Assembly (NCBI RefSeq): GCF_018257575.1 | Contig: NZ_JAERJP010000001.1 | Location: 124,001 to 188,000 of the forward strand | DNA length: 64,000 bases | Direction of reading: 5' to 3' | DNA from: Tatumella sp. JGM91 | GTDB taxonomy: Bacteria; Pseudomonadota; Gammaproteobacteria; Enterobacterales; Enterobacteriaceae | Part shown: positions 38,909 to 49,164 of the stretch, piece by piece | How the letters are laid out: the number at the start of each line of letters is the position of its first letter | Numbering within the stretch: the first letter of the stretch is position 1 | Program-made: the position numbers and the translations under genes | Notes under the pieces: generated by a model | Seen by the model: the letters and a program-made list of their open reading frames with translations, nothing else | Database searches by the model: none | What the model was told of the DNA's origin: nothing

Positions 38909-38939
38909 AAACCACTGCCAGCCGGCGGTGGTTTTTTTT
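38909..38939 (+). terminator. Rho-independent terminator of the sdh-suc operon
   Basis: AACCAC-T-GCC / GGC-G-GTGGTT stem (one U-G wobble) with eight T residues after it, 19 bases after sucD. In E. coli the sRNA SdhX is processed from this 3' end; a short 3' UTR exists here, but no SdhX sequence was recognised. Confidence 0.92.
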
Positions 38940-39383
38940 CCCCTATAGCAGAGGTCAGTGAATGACAAACAATCTTCAACGACTAACACGCTGTAATAAT
39001 GGGATAAATACAATTATTCTTTTTATTATGATTTATTTTGTTATTTAAATATCATTAAACTGTAAATAATACATATCCTGATTCACTATCATGTACTACG
39101 CTTACTTTAATGCATGTTATAAATGCATAGGTTAACTGACATGAAGTCTGGTTTTCAATAATCTTGTATTGTTCATCGTTCTGTCTCTGCCTGTAATCAC
39201 GGATATCTATTGATATCGTTACAGGGTCATTTACATATCAAAAAGTTTATCGACAAATAACGACTTAGATCAATAAATCATGGCTTATATCTATTTTATC
39301 TGCTGGATATAAATAAGGATTTTAGATTAAATTGTCTTACGTCAATTTGGGTTTTTTCTGTTGTTTTTCCTGTTATTAAAAAG

Positions 39384-39397
39384 TTGATAAAGATCAC
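39384..39397. promoter_or_regulatory. FNR-like site upstream of cydA
   Basis: TTGAT-AAAG-ATCAC differs from the TTGAT-N4-ATCAA consensus only in the last base. FNR represses cydAB under strict anaerobiosis in E. coli. Confidence 0.6.
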
Positions 39398-39614
39398 TGG
39401 TGTGAGTCCTGACAGTACAGTGATAGTCAGAGGAATGACAGGTATCAGACCCTGATTAGCGGATACAAACGTTTGATTATCAATAATCGGTCAATTTTCT
39501 GTCAACACAACGAAGTACAATTTACCGGTACCGTTAACGGCTTATTCTCTGAAGTCCGGAAGCAACCCAATGTTATCTGAAGAGAATTTTTATTAAAAAG
39601 AGCAAGGAGTCAGG

Positions 39615-41183
39615 ATGTTAGATATCGTCGAACTGTCTCGTCTACAGTTTGCCTTGACTGCAATGTACCACTTTCTGTTTGTGCCACTGACGCTCGGTAT
39701 GGCGTTTCTGCTGGCAATTATGGAAACCGTATATGTGCTGAGCGGTAAACAAATTTATAAAGATATGACTAAGTTCTGGGGGAAATTATTTGGTATTAAC
39801 TTTGCCCTCGGGGTCGCTACCGGCCTGACAATGGAGTTTCAGTTCGGGACTAACTGGTCATACTATTCCCACTATGTCGGAGATATTTTCGGAGCGCCGC
39901 TGGCCATCGAAGGTCTGATGGCATTTTTCCTTGAGTCCACCTTTGTCGGTCTGTTCTTTTTCGGCTGGGATCGTCTGGGCAAGGTTCAGCATCTTTCGGT
40001 CACCTGGCTGGTTGCCCTGGGTTCCAATATGTCCGCCTTATGGATCCTGGTGGCCAATGGCTGGATGCAAAATCCGGTAGCCTCTGAATTTAACTATGAA
40101 ACCATGCGTATGGAGATGGTCAGTTTCTCCGAATTAGTCCTTAATCCGGTAGCGCAGGTTAAATTTGTTCATACGGTTGCCGCAGGTTATACCACCGGGG
40201 CGATGTTTATTCTGGGTATCAGCGCGTACTACTTACTGAAAGGCCGGGATACTGCATTTGCCAAACGCTCGTTTGCTATCGCTGCCAGTTTTGGTATGGC
40301 TGCCGTGTTGTCCGTTATTCTGCTTGGCGATGAATCAGGCTACGAGATGGGGGATGTACAGAAAACCAAGCTGGCTGCGATAGAAGCTGAATGGGAAACT
40401 CAGCCGGCACCCGCTTCATTCACTCTGTTTGCTATTCCGGACCAGAAGACTGAAAAAAATAACTACTCGATTCAAATCCCTTATCTGCTCGGATTAATTG
40501 CCACGCGCTCTCTTGATACCCCGGTTCTCGGGTTAAAAGACTTACTGGCGCAGCATGAAATTCGTATTCGTAACGGGATGAAAGCCTATGGATTGCTGAA
40601 TGAGTTGCGCAACGGCAACCAGGATCCGGCGGTACGTACCGCATTCGACCAAACCAAAAAAGATCTGGGTTATGGATTGCTGCTGAAACGTTACACACCG
40701 GATGTGACCAATGCGACAGAAGCTCAGATTGCGAAGGCGACCAAAGACTCTATCCCTGAAGTAGCACCGCTCTATTTTGCCTTCCGCATCATGGTGCTTT
40801 GCGGAGTGCTGCTGCTGGCGATTATTGCGCTTTCTTTCTGGAGTGTGCTGCGCAACCGGATTGGCAAATGCCGCTGGTTACTCAAAGCTGCATTACTCGG
40901 TATTCCGTTACCCTGGATCGCGGTTGAGTCAGGCTGGTTTGTGGCCGAATATGGTCGTCAGCCATGGGCTATCGGTGAGGTATTACCGACTGCTGTGGCA
41001 AACTCTTCCCTGACAGCAGGCGACCTGCTGTTTTCCATGGGCCTGATTTGTGGTTTATACACGTTGTTCCTGATTGCAGAGATGTACCTGATGTTCAAAT
41101 TTGCTCGTCTCGGACCCAGCAGTCTGAAAACAGGTCGCTATCATCATGAACAATTGCCAGCAACCACTCAGTCGGCACGATAA
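39615..41183 (+). CDS. cydA: Cytochrome bd-I ubiquinol oxidase subunit I
   Basis: Catalytic subunit of the high-affinity terminal oxidase: oxidises ubiquinol and reduces O2 with hemes b558, b595 and d. It has 522 residues, as in E. coli CydA. His19 (TAMYHFLFV) is a heme ligand. The large periplasmic Q-loop between roughly residues 255 and 390 is of the long type. First gene of cydABX-ybgE. Confidence 0.97.
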   Translation: MLDIVELSRLQFALTAMYHFLFVPLTLGMAFLLAIMETVYVLSGKQIYKDMTKFWGKLFGINFALGVATGLTMEFQFGTNWSYYSHYVGDIFGAPLAIEGLMAFFLESTFVGLFFFGWDRLGKVQHLSVTWLVALGSNMSALWILVANGWMQNPVASEFNYETMRMEMVSFSELVLNPVAQVKFVHTVAAGYTTGAMFILGISAYYLLKGRDTAFAKRSFAIAASFGMAAVLSVILLGDESGYEMGDVQKTKLAAIEAEWETQPAPASFTLFAIPDQKTEKNNYSIQIPYLLGLIATRSLDTPVLGLKDLLAQHEIRIRNGMKAYGLLNELRNGNQDPAVRTAFDQTKKDLGYGLLLKRYTPDVTNATEAQIAKATKDSIPEVAPLYFAFRIMVLCGVLLLAIIALSFWSVLRNRIGKCRWLLKAALLGIPLPWIAVESGWFVAEYGRQPWAIGEVLPTAVANSSLTAGDLLFSMGLICGLYTLFLIAEMYLMFKFARLGPSSLKTGRYHHEQLPATTQSAR

Positions 41184-41198
41184 TTCAGGAGAGCACAC

Positions 41199-42338
41199 AT
41201 GTTTGATTATGAAGTATTGCGCTTTGTCTGGTGGCTGCTGATCGGGGTTCTGTTTATCGGGTTTGCAGTGACCGATGGTTTCGATATGGGGGTAGGGATG
41301 CTCTGCCGGATTATCGGAAAAACAGATACTGAACGCCGGATAATGATTAACAGTATTGCCCCCCATTGGGACGGTAACCAGGTCTGGCTGATTACTGCCG
41401 GTGGTGCGCTGTTTGCCGCCTGGCCGACCGTTTATGCGGCCGCCTTTTCCGGATTTTATATTGCGATGATTCTGGTGCTGGCCTCATTGTTCTTCCGGCC
41501 GATCGGTTTTGATTATCGTTCAAAACTGGCTGACAGCCGCTGGAGAGGAATGTGGGACTGGGGGATTTTCATCGGCAGCTTTGTTCCGCCGCTGGTAATA
41601 GGTGTGGCATTTGGTAACCTGCTGCAGGGTGTTCCTTTCCACATGGATGAGTATCTGCGCCTGTTTTATACGGGTAATTTCTTTATGCTGCTGAATCCGT
41701 TTGCCCTGTTAGCCGGCATTGTCAGTCTGACGATGATCCTGACTCAGGGAGCGGCCTATCTGCAGATGCGTACTGCCGGTGAATTGTATCTGCGCAGCCG
41801 CAGTATGACGCAGGTTACAGCACTGGTGATGCTGGTATGCTTTGTTGTGGCGGGCATCTGGATTGCTTATGGTATTGATGGCTATGTAGTGAAAAGTGTA
41901 ATCGATCGTCACGCCGCCTCGGATCCTCTTGGTAAAGATGTTATCCGTGAAAGTGGTGCATGGCTGGTAAACTTTAAACAGTCGCCGGTGTTATGGTTGT
42001 TCCCGGTGCTGGGGGCAGTACTGCCGTTGCTGACAATACTCACTACCCGTCTCAACAAAGGCGCCTGGGCATTTGTATTCTCTTCCCTGACCATTGCCTG
42101 CGTTATTATGACTGCCGGTATTGCTATGTTCCCGTTCATCATGCCATCGGACACTAATCCTGGTATGAGTCTGACCATGTGGGATGCGACCTCCAGCAAG
42201 CTGACTCTGACCACTATGACGTTTGCGGCGATTATCTTTGTGCCTTTGATCCTGGCATATACCGCCTGGTGTTATTACAAAATGTACGGACGGATCACTA
42301 AAGATGATATCGACCGTAATACCCATTCACTGTATTAA
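41199..42338 (+). CDS. cydB: Cytochrome bd-I ubiquinol oxidase subunit II
   Basis: 379 residues with about nine transmembrane helices, as in E. coli. The conserved DGFDMGVGML near residue 30 and HWDGNQVWLI near residue 58 are family signatures. It lies 15 bases after cydA with AGGAG upstream. Confidence 0.97.
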   Translation: MFDYEVLRFVWWLLIGVLFIGFAVTDGFDMGVGMLCRIIGKTDTERRIMINSIAPHWDGNQVWLITAGGALFAAWPTVYAAAFSGFYIAMILVLASLFFRPIGFDYRSKLADSRWRGMWDWGIFIGSFVPPLVIGVAFGNLLQGVPFHMDEYLRLFYTGNFFMLLNPFALLAGIVSLTMILTQGAAYLQMRTAGELYLRSRSMTQVTALVMLVCFVVAGIWIAYGIDGYVVKSVIDRHAASDPLGKDVIRESGAWLVNFKQSPVLWLFPVLGAVLPLLTILTTRLNKGAWAFVFSSLTIACVIMTAGIAMFPFIMPSDTNPGMSLTMWDATSSKLTLTTMTFAAIIFVPLILAYTAWCYYKMYGRITKDDIDRNTHSLY

Positions 42339-42352
42339 AAGAGAGGTCAACC

Positions 42353-42463
42353 ATGTGGTATTTTGCCTGGATTCTTGGCACGCTGTTGGCTTGTTCCTTC
42401 GGGATCATGACTGCACTGGCATTAGAGAATGGCAGTAAAGATAATCAGGATGAACAGGCCTGA
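42353..42463 (+). CDS. cydX: CydX, small subunit of cytochrome bd-I
   Basis: A 36-residue single-span membrane protein starting MWYFAWILGTLLACSFGI, essentially E. coli CydX (YbgT). It is needed for stable heme d in the CydAB complex. GAGAGG precedes the ATG. The stop overlaps the start of ybgE (TGATG). Confidence 0.95.
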   Translation: MWYFAWILGTLLACSFGIMTALALENGSKDNQDEQA

Positions 42464-42759
42464 TGCAGCGGATGGTCAGCAGGATTTATGACCTGACCGG
42501 TAAGGCCCCTTTACGGGGCCTTTCACTGATCGCCGGTTTGCTGGTTGCAGGTTGTGTTCTCTGGGATCCCACCCGTTTTTCACTGTCCTCAAAAACGCTG
42601 AGTCTGTGGTGGGGGATATTACTCATCTGGGCGGTGTGTAGCAGTGTGATACACGGCAGTGGTTTTCGTCTCCGTACAATGCTCTGGCAGATAGTGTTTA
42701 ATCCTCTTTTTGCCTGGATTATTTTATTGTCTGCGATCATTTGCTTCTACAGCGCCTGA
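42463..42759 (+). CDS. ybgE: YbgE, Cyd operon membrane protein
   Basis: 98 residues with about three transmembrane helices, matching E. coli YbgE (DKRPLRALSF-like region here GKAPLRGLSL; AVCSSVIHGSGFR). Function unknown; a conserved member of cydABX operons. One-base overlap with cydX suggests coupled translation. Confidence 0.92.
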   Translation: MQRMVSRIYDLTGKAPLRGLSLIAGLLVAGCVLWDPTRFSLSSKTLSLWWGILLIWAVCSSVIHGSGFRLRTMLWQIVFNPLFAWIILLSAIICFYSA

Positions 42760-43042
42760 ATCCGTATTTCCCTCCTTTTTTCTGACGATCAATCCCAATA
42801 AATCATTTTCTCCCGCAGGTTATCCTGCGAGAGGAGATGAAATTATTACCGTATATGCAAATTTTTCTGCTGTGACTGTACGCAGAGAGTAAAAAATCTT
42901 AAGAGTTTGTCATATTTATCCCCCTCAGAGGCGAGGGGTGTTTCCGCGGAAATAATTATTTTCACAGGTCAGTATTGTCCCATTCCAAAGCCGATTTCAG
43001 TTGCGTATAGTATGCTGGTTTAACTTAATACCGGGATACAGG

Positions 43043-44130
<1,088 letters not shown>

Positions 44131-44144
44131 GCAGAGGTTGACTC

Positions 44145-44573
44145 ATGGCCAGAACGCGTGGTCGCGCTCGTCGTGACCTGAAGTCAGAGATAAATATTGT
44201 ACCGCTGCTGGATGTATTGCTGGTGTTGTTACTGATTTTTATGGCAACAGCACCGATTATTACCCAGAGTGTCAATGTGGATCTGCCGGATGCTACCGAT
44301 TCTAAAACAGTGTCTGCTGATGATAACCCACCGGTGATTTTAGAAGTCTCAGGTGTCGGACAATATACTATTGTTGAAGATCATCAACGGTTAGAACAAC
44401 TGCCGCCGGAACAGATTATCAGTGAGGCGCAGCACCGTCTGGAAGCGAATCCGAAAAGTATATTTTTGATCGGCGGGGCAAAAGATGTGCCTTACGATGA
44501 AATAATTAAAGCACTGAATTTACTTCATCAGGCAGGTGTTAAGTCTGTCGGTCTGATGACCAAACCGATTTAA
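44145..44573 (+). CDS. tolR: TolR, inner-membrane motor subunit
   Basis: 142 residues, E. coli length. The single N-terminal transmembrane helix carries the proton-relay Asp (NIVPLLDVLLVLLLIFMATAPI). The periplasmic domain ends VKSVGLMTKPI. It lies 14 bases after tolQ. Confidence 0.97.
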   Translation: MARTRGRARRDLKSEINIVPLLDVLLVLLLIFMATAPIITQSVNVDLPDATDSKTVSADDNPPVILEVSGVGQYTIVEDHQRLEQLPPEQIISEAQHRLEANPKSIFLIGGAKDVPYDEIIKALNLLHQAGVKSVGLMTKPI

Positions 44574-44599
44574 TTATCATCTGTTTTTGGGAACCAATA

Positions 44600-45808
44600 G
44601 TGTCGAAGGCAACCGAACAAAACGATAAGTTAAAGCGCTCAATGATGATATCCGTCGCCTTGCATGTTCTGGTGGTCGGGGTGCTTATCCTTAGCTCGTT
44701 TGACGAAAATATTGAACCCAGCGGTGGTGGCGGGGGAAGCGACATTGATGCGGTCATGGTAGATCCTGGCGCTGTCGTTGAACAATACAACCGCGATAAT
44801 GCCCAGCAGTCTCAGCAGCAGGCTGCCGCAAAACAGGCACAGCAACAGTCTGATAAGCAAGCCGATACTGATGCAGAAGCCAAAGCACAGGCAGACCAGC
44901 AGGCGAAAGCCGCTGCAGCAGAAGCCAAAGCACAGGCAGAACAGCAGGCGAAAGCCGCTGCAGCAGAAGCCAAAGCACAGGCAGAACAGCAGGCGAAAGC
45001 CGCTGCGGCAGAGGCCAAAGCACAGGCAGAACAGCAGGCGAAAGCCGCTGCGGCAGAGGCCAAAGCACAGGCAGAACAGCAGGCGAAAGCCGCTGCGGCA
45101 GAAGCTAAAGCACAGGCAGATCAGCAGGCGAAAGCTGCTGCGGCAGAAGCCAAAGCGAAGGCAGTAGCGGAAGCGAAGCAGAAAGCTGAGGCAGAAGCGA
45201 AAGCGAAGGCAGCAGCGGAAGCGAAGCAGAAGGCTGAGGCAGAAGCGAAAGCGAAGGCAGAAGCGGAAGCGAAGCAGAAGGCTGAGGCAGAAGCGAAAGC
45301 GAAGGCAGTAGCGGAAGCGAAGCAGAAGGCTGAAGCAGAAGCGAAAGCGAAGGCAGCAGCGGAAGCGAAACAGAAAGCAGCGGCAGAAGCGAAAGCCAAA
45401 GCCGCCGCGGCAGCCAGACAAAGCAGTGAAGTTGATAATTTACTGGGGGGGCTGGCGTCAGGGAAAAATGCGCCCAAAGCAGGAAAAAATGCAGGGACCT
45501 CTGCAGCTGGTCAGGGAACACAGAAGAAATCCGGAGCATCAGGTGCGGCGATTGAAAGTTATATCGGTCAGGTACAGGGTGCTATTCAGAGCAAGTTCTA
45601 TGACTCTGATAACTATACAGGGCAAACCTGTAATGTCCGGATAAAACTGATGCCAGACGGGACGCTGATTTCTGCGGTGTCGGCGGGAGGCGATACGGCG
45701 TTATGCCAGGCGGCGATTACGGCGGCTAAACTGGCACGTATTCCGAAACCACCAAGTCAGGATGTCTGGCAGGCGGTAAAAGATGCAACACTGGTATTTA
45801 AGCCTTAA
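44600..45808 (+). CDS. tolA: TolA, periplasm-spanning envelope protein
   Basis: 402 residues (E. coli 421). Order: short cytoplasmic part, one transmembrane helix with the SxxxHxxxxxxxL motif (SVALHVLVVGVLIL, ~16-33), a Gly-rich link, a very long Ala/Lys/Glu/Gln helix (domain II, ~60-275) and domain III with its disulfide pair (TCNVRIKL, LCQAA), which contacts Pal and TolB. Domain II is built from two sets of tandem repeats. GTG start. It couples TolQR energy to the outer membrane during division and is the usual target of group-A colicins and filamentous phage. Confidence 0.97.
   Translation: MSKATEQNDKLKRSMMISVALHVLVVGVLILSSFDENIEPSGGGGGSDIDAVMVDPGAVVEQYNRDNAQQSQQQAAAKQAQQQSDKQADTDAEAKAQADQQAKAAAAEAKAQAEQQAKAAAAEAKAQAEQQAKAAAAEAKAQAEQQAKAAAAEAKAQAEQQAKAAAAEAKAQADQQAKAAAAEAKAKAVAEAKQKAEAEAKAKAAAEAKQKAEAEAKAKAEAEAKQKAEAEAKAKAVAEAKQKAEAEAKAKAAAEAKQKAAAEAKAKAAAAARQSSEVDNLLGGLASGKNAPKAGKNAGTSAAGQGTQKKSGASGAAIESYIGQVQGAIQSKFYDSDNYTGQTCNVRIKLMPDGTLISAVSAGGDTALCQAAITAAKLARIPKPPSQDVWQAVKDATLVFKP
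44873..45382 (+). repeat. Two tandem repeat blocks inside tolA domain II
   Basis: Block 1 is six copies of a 45-bp unit from 44873 to 45142, encoding AEAKAQAEQQAKAAA with rare changes (Glu to Asp in copies 1 and 6). Block 2 is five copies of a 48-bp unit from 45143 to 45382, encoding AEAKAKA(V/A/E)AEAKQKAE. Copies are near-identical in bases, including third positions, which suggests recent unequal exchange or slippage. Confidence 0.9.
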
Positions 45809-45820
45809 CTGTGTCGCGGA

Positions 45821-45862
45821 ATAAAAGAACGACTATGCTGTCAAAGATAGTCGTTCTTTTAT
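45821..45862. terminator. Long perfect inverted repeat between tolA and tolB
   Basis: Two perfect 16-bp arms (ATAAAAGAACGACTAT / ATAGTCGTTCTTTTAT) around a 10-base loop, 12 bases after the tolA stop. The outer stem bases supply short A and T tracts on both sides, so it may act as a terminator or attenuator separating ybgC-tolQRA from tolB-pal-cpoB. There is no extended T-run beyond the stem. Confidence 0.6.
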
Positions 45863-45925
45863 CAGACAATTTATCGGAATTTATACGAATTATCATGAAC
45901 ACTGAGTTCAGATAAGGGAGAAAAG

Positions 45926-47221
45926 ATGAAGCATGCATTTCGTATAACCTTGGGTCTTTTTTTATTGTTATGGACCGTAGTCTCACAGGCTGAAGTACGC
46001 ATCGAAATCACCCAGGGGGTCAATACGGCTCGTCCGATAGGCGTAGTTCCTTTTCAGTGGGTGGGAACAGGTGCAGCGCCAGAGGACATCGGTGGTATCG
46101 TGGCAGCTGATTTACGCAACAGTGGAAAATTCAATCCATTAGATCGTAGTCGCCTGCCTCAGCAACCGACAACTGCACAAGAGGTTCAGCCTGCAGCATG
46201 GTCTGCGTTGGGGATTGATGCTGTTGTGGTCGGTCAGGTTCAGGGGAATGCAGATGGCAGCTATCAGGTATCGTATCAGCTGGTGGATACCGCCGGGGCT
46301 CCGGGCACCGTACTTTCTCAGAACTCGTACAAAGTGACCAAACAATGGTTGCGTTATGCGGCCCATACTGCCAGTGACGAAGTATTTCAGAAACTGACAG
46401 GTATCAAAGGAGCATTCCGTACCCGTATCGCTTATATCGTTCAGACCAATGGTGGCCAGTATCCATGGGAACTGCGTGTTGCCGATTATGATGGCTACAA
46501 CCAGTTTGTCGTGCATCGTTCACCGCAACCATTAATGTCCCCGGCATGGTCACCGGATGGCAGTAAACTGGCCTATGTTACGTTTGAAACCGGCCGTTCT
46601 GCACTGGTGGTCCAGACCCTGGCGAACAGTGCGATACGTACTATCGCTGATTTCCCACGACACAATGGTGCACCGGCCTTTTCTCCGGACGGGACCAAAC
46701 TGGCATTTGCTTTATCCAAGACCGGCAGCCTGAATCTTTATCTGATGGATCTGGCGTCGGGGCAGATTCGCCAGCTGACAAATGCGCGATATAACAGTAC
46801 AGAACCGACATGGTTCCCGGACAGCCAGTCTCTGGCGTATACTTCGGATCAGGCGGGACGTCCGCAAATTTATAAAATCGGTATTAATGGTGGTACACCA
46901 CAACGTATTACCTGGCAAGGCAACCAGAACCAGGATGCGGATGTGGCCCCGAATGGGAAATTTATGGTGATGATCAGTACCGCAAACGGTGCTCAGCACG
47001 TCACTAAACAGGATCTGGAAACGGGAGCCGTTCAAACATTAACGGACACGTACCTGGATGAGACGCCAAGTCTTGCACCTAACGGCACAATGGTTATCTA
47101 TAGCTCTACTCAGGGTTACGGGTCCGTCTTGCAGTTGGTTTCGACCGACGGGCGTTTCAAAGCGCGTCTTCCGGCGACTGACGGACAGGTGTCATCACCT
47201 GCCTGGTCTCCGTATCTGTGA
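45926..47221 (+). CDS. tolB: TolB, periplasmic beta-propeller protein
   Basis: 431 residues. The signal peptide ends at [11 protein letters not shown]. The N-terminal alpha/beta domain is followed by a six-bladed propeller with repeated SPDGxKLA motifs ([39 protein letters not shown]). It binds Pal and TolA in the Tol-Pal system. SD AAGGGAG. Confidence 0.97.
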   Translation: MKHAFRITLGLFLLLWTVVSQAEVRIEITQGVNTARPIGVVPFQWVGTGAAPEDIGGIVAADLRNSGKFNPLDRSRLPQQPTTAQEVQPAAWSALGIDAVVVGQVQGNADGSYQVSYQLVDTAGAPGTVLSQNSYKVTKQWLRYAAHTASDEVFQKLTGIKGAFRTRIAYIVQTNGGQYPWELRVADYDGYNQFVVHRSPQPLMSPAWSPDGSKLAYVTFETGRSALVVQTLANSAIRTIADFPRHNGAPAFSPDGTKLAFALSKTGSLNLYLMDLASGQIRQLTNARYNSTEPTWFPDSQSLAYTSDQAGRPQIYKIGINGGTPQRITWQGNQNQDADVAPNGKFMVMISTANGAQHVTKQDLETGAVQTLTDTYLDETPSLAPNGTMVIYSSTQGYGSVLQLVSTDGRFKARLPATDGQVSSPAWSPYL

Positions 47222-47264
47222 TGCATGTGTAAATATGTATGGCAAACTATAATAGGATTTTGAA

Positions 47265-47780
47265 ATGCAACTGAATAAACTGCTGAAAGGGTTAATGCTT
47301 GCTCTGCCTGTTCTGGCTGTAGCAGCTTGTAGCTCACATAAAAATGATAATGATAGCGGTGCAACTACCGGTGCAGACAGTGCATACGGTAATGGCGCTA
47401 ATAGCGGCAATATGTCTTCTGATGAGCAGGCACGTCTGCAAATGCAGCAGCTGCAGCAGAACAATATTGTTTACTTCGGTCTGGATAAGTATGACATCCT
47501 GCCTGACTACGCTCAGATGCTGGATCAGCATGCTAACTTCCTGCGCAGCAACCCTTCATACAAAGTGACTATCGAAGGTCATGCGGATGAACGTGGTACA
47601 CCGGAATACAATATTGCACTGGGTGAACGTCGTGCTAATGCAGTGAAAATGTATCTGCAAGGTAAAGGCGTCGCCGAAGATCAAATGTCTATCGTATCTT
47701 ACGGTAAAGAAAAACCTGCAGTACTGGGTCATGACGAAGCCGCCTGGGCTAAAAACCGTCGTGCCGTACTGGTTTACTAA
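47265..47780 (+). CDS. pal: Pal, peptidoglycan-associated outer-membrane lipoprotein
   Basis: 171 residues (E. coli 173). The lipoprotein signal ends in LAVAAC (Cys21). The Ser/Gly/Asn-rich tether is followed by an OmpA-like peptidoglycan-binding domain ([30 protein letters not shown]). It lies 43 bases after tolB. Confidence 0.98.
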   Translation: MQLNKLLKGLMLALPVLAVAACSSHKNDNDSGATTGADSAYGNGANSGNMSSDEQARLQMQQLQQNNIVYFGLDKYDILPDYAQMLDQHANFLRSNPSYKVTIEGHADERGTPEYNIALGERRANAVKMYLQGKGVAEDQMSIVSYGKEKPAVLGHDEAAWAKNRRAVLVY

Positions 47781-47789
47781 GAGAAGAAT

Positions 47790-48569
47790 ATGATTAGTAA
47801 CTTCAGACTTCATACCCTGAGTCTGTCGTTACTGATTGCTGTAGCGGCCGTTCCGGCCGCTCATGCTCAGGCGTCAATCAGTAGCGTTGGCTCTGGCTCG
47901 GTAGATGACCGGGTCACCACCCTTGAACGTATTTCGAATGCACAGGCACAGTTACTGCAACAACTGCAACAGCAACTCAGTGACACCCAGAATGATATTG
48001 ACTCATTGCGTGGTCAGATTCAGCAAAACACCTATCAGCTTAGCCAGGTTACTGAGCAGCAAAAGCAGCTTTATCAGCAAATTGATGCGCTGAGTAGTAA
48101 TAATTCTGCGTCTGCAACGGCTGCCGCGGCAACCAATGGGGCTGCCAGTACCGCTAACACACCGGCGACAGAAGCCGCGTCAGGTACCCAGTCAGGTGAT
48201 GCAAACAGCGAGTATAATGCAGCTGTTGATTTGATCCTGAAGCAGAAAAAGTTTGATCAGGCGATCACTGCAATGCAGGCGTGGGTGAAAAAATATCCGG
48301 ATTCTACTTATCAGCCTAATGCAAATTACTGGCTGGGCCAGCTTTACTACAATAAAGGTCAGCTTGATGATTCTGCCTATTATTTTGCGACCGTAGTAAA
48401 AAATTATCCTAAATCACCAAAAGCACCTGAGGCATTATTTAAAGTGGGTGTGGTTATGCAGGATAAAAAAGATACTGATAAAGCCAGGGCTGTTTTCCAG
48501 CAAGTGGTAAAACTTTATCCCGCAACAGCATCTGCCAAAGCTGCACAAAAAAAGCTGGCGGAAGGCTAA
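47790..48569 (+). CDS. cpoB: CpoB, coordinator of peptidoglycan synthesis and outer-membrane constriction
   Basis: 259 residues (E. coli 263). Signal peptide ending AAHA-Q; an N-terminal coiled coil rich in Gln (LQQLQQQLSDTQNDIDSLRGQI); an Ala/Thr-rich linker; C-terminal TPR repeats (SEYNAAVDLILKQKKFDQAI...). Periplasmic partner of TolA and PBP1B. It starts 9 bases after pal. Confidence 0.96.
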   Translation: MISNFRLHTLSLSLLIAVAAVPAAHAQASISSVGSGSVDDRVTTLERISNAQAQLLQQLQQQLSDTQNDIDSLRGQIQQNTYQLSQVTEQQKQLYQQIDALSSNNSASATAAAATNGAASTANTPATEAASGTQSGDANSEYNAAVDLILKQKKFDQAITAMQAWVKKYPDSTYQPNANYWLGQLYYNKGQLDDSAYYFATVVKNYPKSPKAPEALFKVGVVMQDKKDTDKARAVFQQVVKLYPATASAKAAQKKLAEG

Positions 48570-48582
48570 TTACCGATGATTT

Positions 48583-48608
48583 GACCAGAAATCGTTTCAT
48601 TTCTGGTC
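48583..48608 (+). terminator. Stem-loop after cpoB, possible terminator
   Basis: Perfect 10-bp stem GACCAGAAAT / ATTTCTGGTC with a 6-base loop, 13 bases after the cpoB stop. Only two T residues follow directly, so termination by this element alone is uncertain. Confidence 0.5.
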
Positions 48609-48655
48609 TTACAGGCTGAAAGGTAAGCAGTCAGTTAGTTTTTTTTAAATAAGAG

Positions 48656-48683
48656 TTGCGCTACCCAGTTAAATCAGTAATAT
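48656..48683 (+). promoter_or_regulatory. Promoter of the tRNA-Lys genes
   Basis: -35 TTGCGC (48656-48661), 16-bp spacer, -10 TAATAT (48678-48683), then a GC-rich stretch (GCCGCCGTTGCC) typical of stable-RNA promoters. The first tRNA begins about 52 bases after the -10. Confidence 0.6.
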
Positions 48684-48735
48684 ATGCCGCCGTTGCCGGG
48701 TGATAAACAAATTGCATTCGGCAATGGTAAAAGAG

Positions 48736-48811
48736 GGGTCGTTAGCTCAGTTGGTAGAGCAGTTGACTTTTAATCAATTGGTCGCAGGTTCGAATCCTGC
48801 ACGACCCACCA
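48736..48811 (+). tRNA. lysT: tRNA-Lys (TTT), copy 1
   Basis: A complete 76-base tRNA from GGGTCGTTAGCTCAG to the encoded CCA, with anticodon TTT in loop CTTTTAA and T-loop GGTTCGAATCC. This is the place of the E. coli lysT-valT-lysW cluster, reduced here to two lysine genes without valine genes. The symbol is by synteny. Confidence 0.97.
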
Positions 48812-48846
48812 TTCATTAAGAATGCTATCGCAAAAAATTCCCGTCA

Positions 48847-48922
48847 GGGTCGTTAGCTCAGTTGGTAGAGCAGTTGACTTTTAATCAATTGGTCGCAGGT
48901 TCGAATCCTGCACGACCCACCA
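48847..48922 (+). tRNA. lysW: tRNA-Lys (TTT), copy 2
   Basis: 76 bases identical to the first copy, after a 35-base spacer. The two are probably cotranscribed and processed. The encoded CCA ends at 48922. The symbol is tentative. Confidence 0.97.
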
Positions 48923-48932
48923 GTTTCCAGAG

Positions 48933-48957
48933 AAAAGCATCCGTAAGGGGGCTTTTT
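48933..48957 (+). terminator. Probable terminator after the tRNA-Lys genes
   Basis: AAAAGC ... GCTTTT pair around an 11-15-base loop, then further T residues (GGCTTTTTTCG). The stem is short, but position and T-run fit. Confidence 0.6.
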
Positions 48958-49164
48958 TCGTTTCAGCTCTCTGATTATCCCGCCGCGGATGAAAGCCTGC
49001 CGCAGGGTCAGGTTATCCTCTGAGCCCTTTGCCTGGCCGCCCGCTGTACTTACTGGCGGTTTTCGGCGATCAATAAAAAATACCCCTATGTCCGAAAAAC
49101 GGCAATAAGTTTGCTGTTCCGTGGCATAATCGATGCACCCTCTGTATCTCCGGAAATGATAAGC

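Larger units (their letters stand above)
38891..39614 (+). promoter_or_regulatory. Long AT-rich cydA upstream region
   Basis: About 720 bp without a gene. Apart from the sucD terminator at its left end it is AT-rich, as expected for the ArcA/FNR/H-NS-controlled cydA promoter region of enterobacteria. A good FNR-like site is at 39384-39397. A weaker one (TTGTC-N4-GTCAA) is near 39330-39345. The E. coli mngR-mngAB genes that lie here are absent. cydA SD is AAGGAG. Confidence 0.65.

Noticed and set aside
42710-42892. Open frame after ybgE
   Set aside because: It overlaps ybgE in another frame, has no ribosome binding site and runs through two small hairpins.
44873-45382. CRISPR-like regular repeats
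   Set aside because: The units are contiguous with no spacers and encode the TolA helix in frame.
44639-45421. Long antisense frames over tolA (up to 260 codons)
   Set aside because: They are reverse reads of the Ala/Lys/Glu repeat array, giving low-complexity Arg/Phe/Cys or Leu/Pro/Ser strings. Repeats without stops in one frame often lack stops in others.
48736-48922. tRNA-Lys genes as integration site of a mobile element
   Set aside because: No integrase, no direct repeat of the tRNA 3' end in the following 2 kb, and downstream genes are ordinary core genes apart from ogt.
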